Assembly (NCBI RefSeq): GCF_012935715.1
Contig: NZ_CP052860.1
Location: 3,224,001-3,288,000, forward strand
Origin: Pseudomonas sp. ADAK13
GTDB taxonomy: Bacteria > Pseudomonadota > Gammaproteobacteria > Pseudomonadales > Pseudomonadaceae
Reading direction: 5' to 3'
DNA: 64,000 bases
Shown: positions 27,843 to 36,177 of the stretch, piece by piece
Position numbering within the stretch: position 1 is the first letter of the stretch
Layout of the letters: each line of letters starts with the position of its first letter
Position numbers and translations under genes: made by a program
Notes under the pieces: model-generated
Database searches by the model: none
What the model saw: the letters and a program-made list of their open reading frames with translations, nothing else
Told to the model about the DNA's origin: nothing

Positions 27843-29210
27843 ATGCACAATCAGATTGCCAGCTTTCGTGCGGCACTCGACGCCCGTCCGGTGTCGCGCT
27901 ATCAGTGGTTGATTCTCTTGTTGCTGGCTCTGTTGCTGGTCACCGACGGCTACGACGCCCAGGTCCTGGGCTACGTGGTCCCGGCGCTGGCCAAGGACTG
28001 GGGCCTGGAAAAAGCCGCGTTCGGCCCGGTGTTCAGCGCCAACCTGTTGGGGCTGACCCTCGGTTCCCTGGCCGTCACGCCACTGGCGGATCGTTTTGGT
28101 GTGCGGCGCATCCTGCTGTGCTGCGTGCTGATCTACGCCAGCCTCACGGTGCTGATGGTGTTCGCCAATTCCCTGAATACCTTGATGGCCGCCCGCTTTA
28201 TCTGCGGCATCGGCATGGGCGGCGCGATGCCCAGCGCCATGGCCTTGATGTCGGAATATTCGCCCCCGCGCCTGCGCACGTTGATGGTGACGCTCGCGGC
28301 CTGTGGTTTCTCCTTTGGCGGCGCGGCGGGCGGTTTCGTGGCCGCCGGGTTTATCGACAGCTTTGGCTGGCAGGCGGTGTTCCTGGCCGGCGGCGTGACG
28401 CCGTTGTTGCTGTTCCCGTTTCTCGCCTGGATGTTGCCCGAATCCCTGCCGCGCCTGCTGCGTGACGCACCGCCGTATACGCGCCTGCAAAAAGTCACCG
28501 CGCGGATGTTGCCGGGCTGGCAACCGCCGCCAGCGAGCGAGGCAGAAAACCGACAGGAGCAAGGTAGCAAACTGACGGTGGTGGAGCTGTTCCGCCATGG
28601 TTACGCACGCCCGACCTTGCTGCTGTGGGCGACGTTTTTTGTCAGCCTGATCCTGCTGTATTTCATGATCAGCTGGCTGCCTTCGCTGTTGCTGGAAAGC
28701 GGCCTGGGCCTGAACGAAGCCAACCTCGTGACCTCGATGTTCCTGTTCGCCGGGACCTTGGGCGCCATCGGCATGGCCTGGTTTGCCGACCGGCTGAAAA
28801 GCAAAGTGCGCCTGCTGTCCGGCGTGCTCGCGGCGGCCGCGGTGTGCACCATTCTGTTGGGCCTGAACCACGACAATCCGCGCTATCTGGTGGCCTGCGT
28901 GTTCGCGGCGGGTTTCTGCATCATCGGCGGCCAACTGACCCTGAATGCGTTCGCCAGTAACTTCTACCCGGCTCACGTGCGAGCGACCGGTACCGGTTGG
29001 GCATTGGGCGTCGGCCGGTTTGGTTCGATCCTGGGGCCGCTGTTTGGCAGCCTGCTGCTGGCGATGCACATTCCGGTGCAGCAGATTTTCTTCTTCTGTG
29101 CGATTCCGGCGGTGATTGCTGCGTTGTTGATTATCCAGGTGCGCTCGCCAAAGAGCACGGTGTCACAAGGCGCTGATGCGTTAGCGGCGCCGGGCGCTGA
29201 TCACGCGTAA
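27843..29210 (+). CDS. MFS transporter, aromatic acid:H+ symporter family
   Basis: This 455-residue protein has twelve membrane spans and the AAHS signature DGYDAQVLGYVVPALAKDW (Asp pair in span 1), with loop motif LADRFGVRR between spans 2 and 3. PcaK and related members import 4-hydroxybenzoate and similar acids with protons. Its place after the homogentisate operon suggests it imports an aromatic acid entering that route, such as homogentisate or hydroxyphenylacetate, but the substrate is inferred. Its 3' end overlaps the convergent methyltransferase gene by 30 bases. Confidence 0.9.
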   Translation: MHNQIASFRAALDARPVSRYQWLILLLLALLLVTDGYDAQVLGYVVPALAKDWGLEKAAFGPVFSANLLGLTLGSLAVTPLADRFGVRRILLCCVLIYASLTVLMVFANSLNTLMAARFICGIGMGGAMPSAMALMSEYSPPRLRTLMVTLAACGFSFGGAAGGFVAAGFIDSFGWQAVFLAGGVTPLLLFPFLAWMLPESLPRLLRDAPPYTRLQKVTARMLPGWQPPPASEAENRQEQGSKLTVVELFRHGYARPTLLLWATFFVSLILLYFMISWLPSLLLESGLGLNEANLVTSMFLFAGTLGAIGMAWFADRLKSKVRLLSGVLAAAAVCTILLGLNHDNPRYLVACVFAAGFCIIGGQLTLNAFASNFYPAHVRATGTGWALGVGRFGSILGPLFGSLLLAMHIPVQQIFFFCAIPAVIAALLIIQVRSPKSTVSQGADALAAPGADHA

Positions 29211-30005
29211 CCCCCACCCGGTGGACACGCTGCCATCACGCTGCCGAAGGTGGGTGATGGTGGCCAGGAAACGCTCTTTCAGGCGGGCCTTGGCGGGCGG
29301 TGTCAGCCGGTCGATATCGTAGGTTTCTTTTAATGACGTCCATAGTTCCTCTGGCTGAGGCTGCCAATGGACGTCGATATCTTCGACGCTGAGGTCGCTG
29401 AAGTGGTCTTCCAGCAACGTGTGCCAGCCGGCTTCATTGCGGGTGCGCGGGTCGCCCATCGGCAGGTTGGGCAGGCGGTCTTCCTCGGCGATTGGACGAA
29501 AGGCTTCCAGAAACGCCACGCCGACTGGGCCCAGTAGAAAGCTTCTGCCAATCAGCACTGCCAATGTGCCACTGCTGCGCAGGACTCGCTGCACCTCTTG
29601 CAGCACCTGGTCGAGGTCATCCATCAGCATGATCGCCATGTGCGACAGCAGCACGTCGACACTGGCTGTAGCCACACTCAATGATTGGGCGCGTTCCTTG
29701 AGCAGGGTGACCTCAACTGGAAGACGCTCGCGGGCGGCGTCGAGTTCTGCCTGGCTCATGTCGACACCGATCAGTTGCAAGCCGGGTTGCTGACGGTCGG
29801 CCAGCAGCTTGAGCAGATAACCATCGCCGCAGGCCAGGTCCAGGACGGTGAGTGGGCTGTGTGTTGCCGGCACGTGCGCCGTCAACGCGGCATAGGAAGA
29901 GCTGTATTTCACCGCCCTCAGTTCGGCGAACGCCGCGCTGGTGGTGCCGGGCTGGCGCTGGTGGAAATCTTCGAGGTAACGTTCGGCGGGGGAGCGCAGG
30001 GGCAT
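29181..30005 (-). CDS. Class I SAM-dependent methyltransferase
   Basis: This 274-residue Rossmann-type methyltransferase has the SAM-binding motif VLDLACGDGYLLKLL (about 55-69), a motif II GVDMSQAELDAARERL, and VDVLLSHMAIMLMDDLDQVLQEVQRVLRSSGTLAVLIG. The ATG at 30005 has GAGG five bases ahead and was preferred to one at 30020. It is convergent with the MFS gene and 42 bases downstream of the SirB1-like gene. The substrate is unknown. Confidence 0.85.
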   Translation of the reverse strand: MPLRSPAERYLEDFHQRQPGTTSAAFAELRAVKYSSSYAALTAHVPATHSPLTVLDLACGDGYLLKLLADRQQPGLQLIGVDMSQAELDAARERLPVEVTLLKERAQSLSVATASVDVLLSHMAIMLMDDLDQVLQEVQRVLRSSGTLAVLIGRSFLLGPVGVAFLEAFRPIAEEDRLPNLPMGDPRTRNEAGWHTLLEDHFSDLSVEDIDVHWQPQPEELWTSLKETYDIDRLTPPAKARLKERFLATITHLRQRDGSVSTGWGLRVISARRR

Positions 30006-30047
30006 GACAACCTCATCCATGGGGCGGTACAGCTTACGCCAAGCCGG

Positions 30048-30851
30048 TCAATGCACCACAGAGTTAGGCGGCAAATGCCCCAGCCGCTCGGTCAGGCGCA
30101 GGCGCTGGATCGGGTCTTCGCTGAGCATCAATGCATGCTCAAGGTCAAAACGCTCGGCATTCGGGCAATCCAGGCGCTGATACAAACTGGCCCGGGCCAG
30201 GTAATCGGCGGCGCTGGCATTGCCCAGCTCCAGCACCCGCTCGGCATCCACCAGCGCAGCCAAGTGCTCGTCGTTGGACAGGTGCAACTGGCGCAGATTG
30301 CGTGACAGCCGTTGCAGGATCGAACGCGGTTCTGCGGTGTGCAGGTGGTCGGCCTGCAATTTGAGATTGGGCCCGTACTGGCGAGTCAGCAGTTCGCGGC
30401 AGTCGTTGGGGTACAGCCGTCGGCCGCCGCAGGGGTCGAGCAGATGATCGGCCCCCGGTACGCGCAACAGGAAGTGTCCCGGAAAGTTGACGCCCACCAG
30501 GGGAATGTCCAGGCGTCGGGCCAGTTCCAGGGCAATCAGCCCCAATGCCAGAGGCTGCCCGCGCTTGCGCTTCAACACCTTGTCCAGCAGGGCGGCGGCG
30601 GGGCGCAGTGGCGTGTGGTCATCCTGGGCAAACCCCAGGTCGTTCATGCGCCGTAGCAGTGGTTGCCCCAGTTCATCCGGCGGCAGCATCGGCATGCTGA
30701 GGCTGACCAACTGTTGCAACACCTTGAAGTCCTGCAGGATGGCCAAAGGATCGACTGCCGGGTCGTGCTCGGCCGCCATCCACAGCGCAGCTTCAAACAG
30801 CGCGGGCGGTGACCGTTCCAGGCAGGCGAAAAAGGCTTTGCGGGGATTCAT
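30048..30851 (-). CDS. SirB1 family protein (transglutaminase-like plus TPR)
   Basis: This 267-residue cytoplasmic protein starts MNPRKAFFACLERSPPALFEAALWMAAEHDP and has the SirB1 core KRGQPLALGLIALELARRLDIPLVGVNFPGHFLLRV, with DPCGGRRLYPNDCRELL, followed by a C-terminal TPR region (AERVLELGNASAADYLARASLYQ). The Cys-His-Asp triad of true transglutaminases is not clearly present, so it may be a binding protein. The frame stays open far upstream but no start there is supported. The function is unknown. Confidence 0.82.
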   Translation of the reverse strand: MNPRKAFFACLERSPPALFEAALWMAAEHDPAVDPLAILQDFKVLQQLVSLSMPMLPPDELGQPLLRRMNDLGFAQDDHTPLRPAAALLDKVLKRKRGQPLALGLIALELARRLDIPLVGVNFPGHFLLRVPGADHLLDPCGGRRLYPNDCRELLTRQYGPNLKLQADHLHTAEPRSILQRLSRNLRQLHLSNDEHLAALVDAERVLELGNASAADYLARASLYQRLDCPNAERFDLEHALMLSEDPIQRLRLTERLGHLPPNSVVH

Positions 30852-31037
30852 TGGGTTCTCCGGCGGATGTCTCGTTTTAGCCTTGCTGTGCACTTTCGTC
30901 CAGTACCTTGAGAAACGCCCTGCCTGTTTATGTCGCAAACCCTTTAAAACCGGTGGCCTTATTCCTGCGCGCTTCAGCAGGCTTTCGCTGGCAGTCCTAT
31001 ACTTGGCGCCTACAAGAAGTGATTCGGGAGCTCGACG

Positions 31038-32057
31038 ATGTTTGCGCTCATGCACAGCACCCGCCTTGAATCGCTGCACCTGAGCGTCGACCCGGCCACC
31101 GGGTTGAAGGCGGTCATTGCCATCCACAACAGCCGCCTGGGCCCCGCCCTCGGAGGTTGCCGCTACCTCTCTTACCCCGACGATGAAAGTGCCGTGGCGG
31201 ATGCCGCGCGCCTGGCCCAAGGCATGAGCTACAAGGCTGCCCTGGCCGGTTTGCCGGTGGGTGGCGGCAACGCGGTGATCATCCGCCCCGCCCATGTCGA
31301 AAGCCGCGCCGCGCTGTTTGAAGCCTTTGGGCGCTGCATCGAGCAGCTTGATGGCCGCTACATCACCGCCATCGACAGCGGCACCTCCGTGGCCGACATG
31401 GATTGCATCGCCCAGCAGACCCGCTATGTCACCAGCACCACAGCGGCCGGCGACCCGTCGCCTCACGCCGCCATGGGGGTATTCGCCGGCATCCGCACCA
31501 CCGCCATGGCCCGCCTGGGCAGCGATAATCTTGAAGGTTTGCGCGTGGCGATCCAGGGCCTGGGCAACGTCGGTTATGCCCTGGCCGAGCAACTGCACGC
31601 CGCCGGGGCCGAATTGCTGGTGAGCGACATCGACCACGGCAAGGTGCAACTGGCCATGGAACAACTGGGCGCGCACCCGATTGCCAACGAAGCCTTGCTC
31701 AGCACCCCGTGCGACATCCTTGCGCCCTGTGGCGTGGGCGCGGTGTTCAACCGCTACACGGTCGCGCAGTTGCGCTGCGCGGCGGTAGCCGGCTCTGCGA
31801 GTGCGCAACTGACCAACCTGCAAGTGGCCGATCAACTGGAAGGGCGTGGGATTCTTTACGCGCCGGACTACGTGATCAACTCCGGCGGCCTGATCTACGT
31901 CGCCCTCAAGCACGGTGGCGCAGAGCTGGAAACCATCACCGCGCACCTGTCGAACATCGGCACCCGCCTGACCGAAATCTTCGCCCACGCCCAGGCGGAA
32001 AAACGCTCACCCGCGCGGGTGGCGGATGAGCTGGCGGAGCGGTTGCTGTACCGCTGA
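31038..32057 (+). CDS. ldh: Leucine dehydrogenase homologue with Lys-to-Asn change at the catalytic position
   Basis: This 339-residue NAD-dependent Glu/Leu/Phe/Val dehydrogenase would deaminate leucine, isoleucine or valine to keto acids. It shows LGPALGGCRYL, the first active-site Lys in MSYK66, DSGTSVADMD and the NAD motif GLGNVGYALAEQL. The second Lys, which sits in GGGK in the family and acts as catalytic base, is Asn78 here (GGGNAVI, codon AAC at 31269-31271). Everything else is intact and the frame is open. It is divergent from the SirB1-like gene and converges on the acetamidase gene with 6 bases between. Confidence 0.88.
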   Translation: MFALMHSTRLESLHLSVDPATGLKAVIAIHNSRLGPALGGCRYLSYPDDESAVADAARLAQGMSYKAALAGLPVGGGNAVIIRPAHVESRAALFEAFGRCIEQLDGRYITAIDSGTSVADMDCIAQQTRYVTSTTAAGDPSPHAAMGVFAGIRTTAMARLGSDNLEGLRVAIQGLGNVGYALAEQLHAAGAELLVSDIDHGKVQLAMEQLGAHPIANEALLSTPCDILAPCGVGAVFNRYTVAQLRCAAVAGSASAQLTNLQVADQLEGRGILYAPDYVINSGGLIYVALKHGGAELETITAHLSNIGTRLTEIFAHAQAEKRSPARVADELAERLLYR

Positions 32058-32063
32058 AGCGGG

Positions 32064-33371
32064 TCAACGCTGATATTTCTCCCGGGCCAATTGGCCCACG
32101 CCCATACGATCAAGGATGTGCATCGGGCACAGAATCGTGACCCGCACGGTTCCCGGCAGGCGACTGATTTCGATGGAACCGTTGATGGTCGCGCGGTTGC
32201 GCACTTCGTCGATCGGCAGCCCGGTCACGGCGGCGGCGCGTTCCAGTCCGTTTTCTGTCGCGACATTAAGATTTGTCCCACTGCCGATAAAGGTGATGGG
32301 GGCGTTCTCCTCGATCTCCACCTGGCCCCAGCGCTCGCCCAATGCCTTCACCCGCAGGCGTTGTTCCGCGTTCATCGGGCGCGCCATGGGCGGCAGGTCA
32401 TCGAGGTTTTGCAGCAGGATCGGACCGTCCAGGCTCAGGCCTTTGATCACGTGCACCGTCAGTTCGGTTTCTCCCGACACATCGGTGGCATGCCCGGCAA
32501 TTTCGCCGTTGCCCTGCTGGGCATGCATATCACCCATGTACACCCCGGCGCCGGGGACTTTCACCGGGCAGATCAGGATGCAGCCCTCGCGCACCGAATT
32601 GGTGTCCATGTGGCCATCGGTTTTCGCGGCGTGCAGTTCTTCGTGGGTCATGCTGTAGCGATGGGGCGCGCCCACCAGGTACTGGCCGAAGTCGCCGCAG
32701 TTGTGGGAGTCCGGCAGATCCCGTGAAGGCGTGGTGCCGATATTGCCCAGGAACGGGCGCATATGCGCAGCCAGGCCGGGGATGTCGGCGCGCGCCAGGG
32801 ACAGGATCGAATGCTGGGCCGACAGTTCGGGCAGCGCCGACAGGTCCGAGGCCTTGCCGGCCAGGCGGTCTGCCACGGCCTGGTTGACCGTCAAACTCAC
32901 CTGATGCTCGGCATCCAGGACGATCACGTAGCCATTGCTGAAGCGGAATGCACTGACTTCGGCGCCGCAGGCATTGCAGCGGATAGCGTCTTCGCCAATG
33001 CCTTCGACGTGGCTGGCGGGGTGCTCTTGCCCGCAGTTGGAGCAGAACTTCGCGACAAACGGGTCGCCGTGGTAGCGCCCCTCGACAAAACTCATGACCC
33101 CCGAGGACGTGGCCAGGGAGGTGACCCGCATGCGTGTGATCTTCAGCGCCACCGCGTCCCCAACTTCTGCCCCGGCGATGAACACCGGCTGGGTGACTTC
33201 ATGGCCGCCCTCGAAGGCCGGGGTGATCATCGGGCCCCAGCAGCCGGGCGGGGTGCCGGTGATCAAGGTGCCCCCGTCGGCCAGTGGCCCGAGCATTTTC
33301 TGGCTGGGGCCGAGCAGGCCGTTGGTGTAGGACGTGACGCTGAGGCGGTCGACAGCTGGGAGGTTATTCAT
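32064..33371 (-). CDS. Acetamidase/formamidase with an embedded zinc ribbon
   Basis: This 435-residue member of the FmdA/AmdA amidohydrolase family would release ammonia from formamide, acetamide or similar small amides. It has VYMGDMHAQQGNGEIAGHATDVSG, the core family motif, and PDSHNCGDFGQYLVG. It also has four Cys in two pairs, C110-x2-C113 (FCSNCGQEH) and C132-x2-C135 (CNACGAE), an inserted zinc ribbon absent from shorter members. AGGA lies eight bases before the ATG at 33371. It converges with the leucine dehydrogenase gene. Confidence 0.88.
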   Translation of the reverse strand: MNNLPAVDRLSVTSYTNGLLGPSQKMLGPLADGGTLITGTPPGCWGPMITPAFEGGHEVTQPVFIAGAEVGDAVALKITRMRVTSLATSSGVMSFVEGRYHGDPFVAKFCSNCGQEHPASHVEGIGEDAIRCNACGAEVSAFRFSNGYVIVLDAEHQVSLTVNQAVADRLAGKASDLSALPELSAQHSILSLARADIPGLAAHMRPFLGNIGTTPSRDLPDSHNCGDFGQYLVGAPHRYSMTHEELHAAKTDGHMDTNSVREGCILICPVKVPGAGVYMGDMHAQQGNGEIAGHATDVSGETELTVHVIKGLSLDGPILLQNLDDLPPMARPMNAEQRLRVKALGERWGQVEIEENAPITFIGSGTNLNVATENGLERAAAVTGLPIDEVRNRATINGSIEISRLPGTVRVTILCPMHILDRMGVGQLAREKYQR

Positions 33372-33575
33372 TTTGTTTTCCTGGCCCTGGGTGATTGAAT
33401 GTTCAACAGGCTTCATCACTTAACCGCCGGTGTGTATCTGTCGTGTGTCGCGCTGCCGCGATTGCCGGTCCGTGTGTATCTGAGGCGCATCCATACACAC
33501 TCTGATACACCCGCAGTGGCGGACACGGGCAAATACAGATATCTCTGTTATCAAACCCATCAGAACGAGGTTGGC

Positions 33576-34295
33576 ATGTCCAAACAAACAGCAGGGCGCT
33601 CCAGCGGGCGCATGATCACCTTCAAACGTCCGGATGGCGGGGACGTCAACGGCTACTTGGCCAGCCCGGCAGTACTCGAAGGCGCGCCGGCGATCGTGGT
33701 GATCCAGGAGTGGTGGGGCGTCAACGATCAGATCAAGGGCGTGGCCAACCGCTTGGCGGAATGCGGTTACCGGGTGCTGGTGCCGGACCTTTATCGCGGC
33801 GCCTCCACGGTGGAAGAGGAAGAAGCTCACCACCTGATGGATGGTCTGGATTTTGGCGATGCGGTTTCCCAGGACATCAAGGGCGCTGTGCAGTACCTGC
33901 AGGCAGACTCGAAAAAAGTCGGCGTGACCGGTTACTGCATGGGCGGGGCGTTGACGTTGTTGGCGCTGAACGCAATTGCGGAAGTGGCTGCGGGCGTGGT
34001 GTGGTACGGCTTCCCGCCGCTGGAGTATCTGGATGCGTCGAAAATCAAGGCGCCGCTGATTGGGCACTGGGGCACGCAGGATGCCTTCTTCAACATTGAC
34101 ACCGTGGCTGAGCTGGAGTCAAAACTGCACGCAGCGGGTGTGGACGCGACTTTCCATCGCTACCTGGCGCGCCATGCGTTTGCCAACGAGACGGCGATTG
34201 GTGATGGTCGGATTGCAGACACGCAATACGATGCCGCCTGGTCGCAACTGGCGTGGGACCGCACGTTGACGTTCTTTGGCAAGACCTTGTGGTAG
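33576..34295 (+). CDS. Dienelactone hydrolase family protein
   Basis: This 239-residue alpha/beta hydrolase carries the DLH nucleophile motif GYCMGG (Cys), IQEWWGVNDQIKG with the conserved Glu, the Asp in GTQDAFF and the catalytic His in RHAFANE. Such enzymes hydrolyse dienelactone in chloroaromatic breakdown, though many housekeeping members have unknown substrates. The ATG at 33576 has a preceding acgagg; the upstream part of the frame is not supported. It stands alone on the plus strand, divergent from the acetamidase gene. Confidence 0.92.
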   Translation: MSKQTAGRSSGRMITFKRPDGGDVNGYLASPAVLEGAPAIVVIQEWWGVNDQIKGVANRLAECGYRVLVPDLYRGASTVEEEEAHHLMDGLDFGDAVSQDIKGAVQYLQADSKKVGVTGYCMGGALTLLALNAIAEVAAGVVWYGFPPLEYLDASKIKAPLIGHWGTQDAFFNIDTVAELESKLHAAGVDATFHRYLARHAFANETAIGDGRIADTQYDAAWSQLAWDRTLTFFGKTLW

Positions 34296-34329
34296 GCATA
34301 AAACACGCTTTACCGGCCTACACATAACC

Positions 34330-34520
34330 CTGTGGTGAGGGCTTTCTATGGTGAAAGGGCTGGTCCTGTGGTGAGGGGGCTTGTCCCCCGCTGGGCTGCG
34401 AAGCGGCCCCAAAACAAGCAATGGTGTACCTGCTGAAGGAATGCGGTGCTCTTACTGGGGCTGCTGCGCAGCCCAGCGGGGGACAAGCCCCCTCACCACA
34501 GGACAAGCCCCCTCACCACA
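34330..34520. repeat. Decorated REP pair with a tandemly duplicated end
   Basis: A REP pair of the gtggtgagggggcttgtccc type runs from about 34366 to 34500. Its right end, ggacaagccccctcaccaca (34481-34500), is exactly repeated at 34501-34520, and decayed copies of the left end occur at 34330-34365. Confidence 0.8.
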
Positions 34521-34563
34521 ATAAACTCCAGCTACAACAATCCCGCTGACAAACGGCAACGCA

Positions 34564-34824
34564 TCACTCAGCCTCTGGCTGCCCAATCTCGGCCAATACA
34601 CTCGCATTGTTCTTGAACGCCGCCGCAAACGCCGCGCGGTTCTTGGCCATGAAAATACCGGCATCTTCAGCCTGCTTCTCGCTCAAGCCTTCGACGTTTT
34701 TCAGCAGCACTTCCATCAGGGACTCTGCCAGTTCAAGCATCTGGTCGTGTGCGTCGGCAAGTTTGCGATCCACGAATGTAGTCTCCAGGTCACGGGTACT
34801 GCGATACAGGGTTTCAACAGCCAT
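34564..34824 (-). CDS. yebG: YebG family DNA-damage-inducible protein
   Basis: This 86-residue protein starts MAVETLYRSTRDLETTFVDRKLADAHDQMLELAESLMEVL, which aligns by eye with E. coli YebG (MAVEVKYVVIR..., ADAYDKMLDLADNL), a small SOS protein of unknown biochemical role. GAGG lies eight bases before the ATG. A perfect LexA box lies 77 bases upstream of the start, which fits the SOS family strongly. The C-terminal tail is shorter than in E. coli. It stands alone and a REP array follows. Confidence 0.85.
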   Translation of the reverse strand: MAVETLYRSTRDLETTFVDRKLADAHDQMLELAESLMEVLLKNVEGLSEKQAEDAGIFMAKNRAAFAAAFKNNASVLAEIGQPEAE

Positions 34825-35130
34825 TTTTCGGCCTCGTCATCGGTGCAGTATTGAAGGGAGTTGCCCTTGGTTCGGGTGTCGCCAAGTGTTCTCGCGACTA
34901 CTGTATTTATATACAGCTAAAAGCATAAGCCAATCCATGGGCTTTGGGTAGTGGCTTTTTAATGTAGCTGGCAAATGCTGGTTTGCCCTATCGGAAACTT
35001 CTCACAGGTTGCTGGGGTTGCAGGGGCGTCGTTCAGTGGCTTACCTTCTCCGGGCTTCGCTTATGCGGTACACGAGTTTGGCGGCTCGAATTTAAGGAGC
35101 AAACATCTTGTAAATCCAAGGAATTGCACC
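34825..35130. other. 306-base gap between yebG and the DUF3077 gene
   Basis: It holds the LexA box (34901-34916). The remainder is relatively AT-rich and shows no gene. A ribosome site aaggaa lies just before the downstream start at 35131. Confidence 0.6.
34901..34916 (-). promoter_or_regulatory. LexA (SOS) box
   Basis: The 16 bases CTGTATTTATATACAG fit the LexA consensus CTGT-N8-ACAG exactly, with the AT-rich centre typical of strong Pseudomonas boxes. It lies upstream of yebG, a known SOS gene in other bacteria. Confidence 0.85.
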
Positions 35131-35388
35131 ATGGTAAAAATGACTGCCTGTTTTTCTGAATCGCCTCTAAAACCGCCTACCGCGCTTTTCGCTGTGACCC
35201 CAAATACTGACACCGAAACGTTACTCGCCAACGCCAGCGAAACGTTGAACAGTGCCCGTGAAATGGCCAGCAGTTTGGCTTTTGAGCTTGAGGGTCCACA
35301 GCGAAGTTTGCTTCTGGCGATCCATCAACTGCTGGAAATGAGTGGTTTATTGGTCGATCAAGCGTTGGATCAAGTCGCCCCGACCTGA
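35131..35388 (+). CDS. DUF3077/DUF6124-like small protein
   Basis: This 85-residue protein (MVKMTACFSESPLKPPTALFAVTPNTDTETLLANASETLNSA...) resembles a Pseudomonas-restricted small family. Its closing half, SSLAFELEGPQRSLLLAIHQLLEMSGLLVDQAL, is an amphipathic helix pair. AAGGA lies before the ATG. The gene has fewer G and C than its neighbours and seems recently acquired or relaxed. The frame opens upstream to 34975 without support. The function is unknown. Confidence 0.7.
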   Translation: MVKMTACFSESPLKPPTALFAVTPNTDTETLLANASETLNSAREMASSLAFELEGPQRSLLLAIHQLLEMSGLLVDQALDQVAPT

Positions 35389-35417
35389 CCTAAATCCCCC
35401 GGTCACCGGGATCGTTG

Positions 35418-35542
35418 GATCGTTCCCACGCTCTGCGTGGGAATGCATACCGTGACGCTCCGCGTCACCTCTGCGCGAAACCATGGGGCATGGGACGCGG
35501 AGCGTCCGGGGCGGCATTCCCACGCAGAGCGTGGGAACGATC
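35418..35542. repeat. Inverted repeat of the gttcccacgctctgcgtggg type
   Basis: A 29-base unit (35418-35446) is repeated as a perfect reverse complement at 35514-35542, and each arm is itself nearly palindromic (cccacgc...gcgtggg). The spacer carries a further gtgacgctccgcgtcac hairpin. It fills the 300-base gap before psiE; the rest of that gap shows no gene. Confidence 0.8.
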
Positions 35543-35688
35543 ATCACACCCGGCAAGCAGCAAGATAAGTGCCTAATGTCACCCCGCCACCATCTCACTC
35601 CCTGTTCCCTGGCCTTTTTTCTGCATGCAGAGAAACCGTCACGTCCAACCCGCATTATCCGGTCGAGCCGACCTAAGGAAGCATCATC

Positions 35689-36177
35689 GTGAAAATCAAC
35701 TGGGCTGAAAACCTGCGCAAGACCGTGCACCAACTGGCCGAGTCCTTGGGAAATCTGTTCGTCGAGACCTTCCACTACCTGGCGCTGTTCGCCATTGGTG
35801 CGGTGACCGCCTATGCAGCGGTGATGGAATTTCTGGGGATGCTGGAAACGGGGCACATCAAGATCGATGACATCTTGCTGCTGTTCATCTACCTGGAACT
35901 GGGGGCGATGGTCGGGATTTACTTCAAGACCAACCACATGCCGGTGCGCTTCCTGATCTACGTGGCGATCACCGCGCTGACCCGCCTGCTGATCTCCAAC
36001 GTGTCCCACCACAACCCGCCCGACATCGGCATCATCTACCTGTGCGGTGGGATTCTGCTGTTGGCGTTCGCGATTCTGGTGGTGCGGTATGCATCGTCGG
36101 CGTTTCCGTCGGTGAAGGTCGAAGGCCCGCGCCGCAAGGGCGAGGCGAGCCTTGAAACAGAGAAAGGCGAGCTTTAA
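35689..36177 (+). CDS. psiE: Phosphate-starvation-inducible PsiE family protein
   Basis: This 162-residue inner-membrane protein has four hydrophobic spans and the PsiE pattern FHYLALFAIGAVTAYAAV, LLLFIYLELGAMVGIYFKTNHMPVRFLIYVAITALTRLLI. The start is GTG with taaggaag before it. In E. coli PsiE is controlled by PhoB and CRP; I could not find a clear Pho box here. Its last four bases overlap the convergent DUF3509 gene. Confidence 0.88.
   Translation: MKINWAENLRKTVHQLAESLGNLFVETFHYLALFAIGAVTAYAAVMEFLGMLETGHIKIDDILLLFIYLELGAMVGIYFKTNHMPVRFLIYVAITALTRLLISNVSHHNPPDIGIIYLCGGILLLAFAILVVRYASSAFPSVKVEGPRRKGEASLETEKGEL

Noticed and set aside
30852..31988. A very long minus-strand frame that would fuse the SirB1-like gene to an upstream 380-residue extension.
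   Set aside because: The extension lies antisense to the leucine dehydrogenase and has no motif; the ATG at 30851 gives the normal family protein.
34975..35130. Upstream extension of the DUF3077 gene to 34975.
   Set aside because: The internal ATG at 35131 has AAGGA at the right distance and the extension shows no family resemblance.
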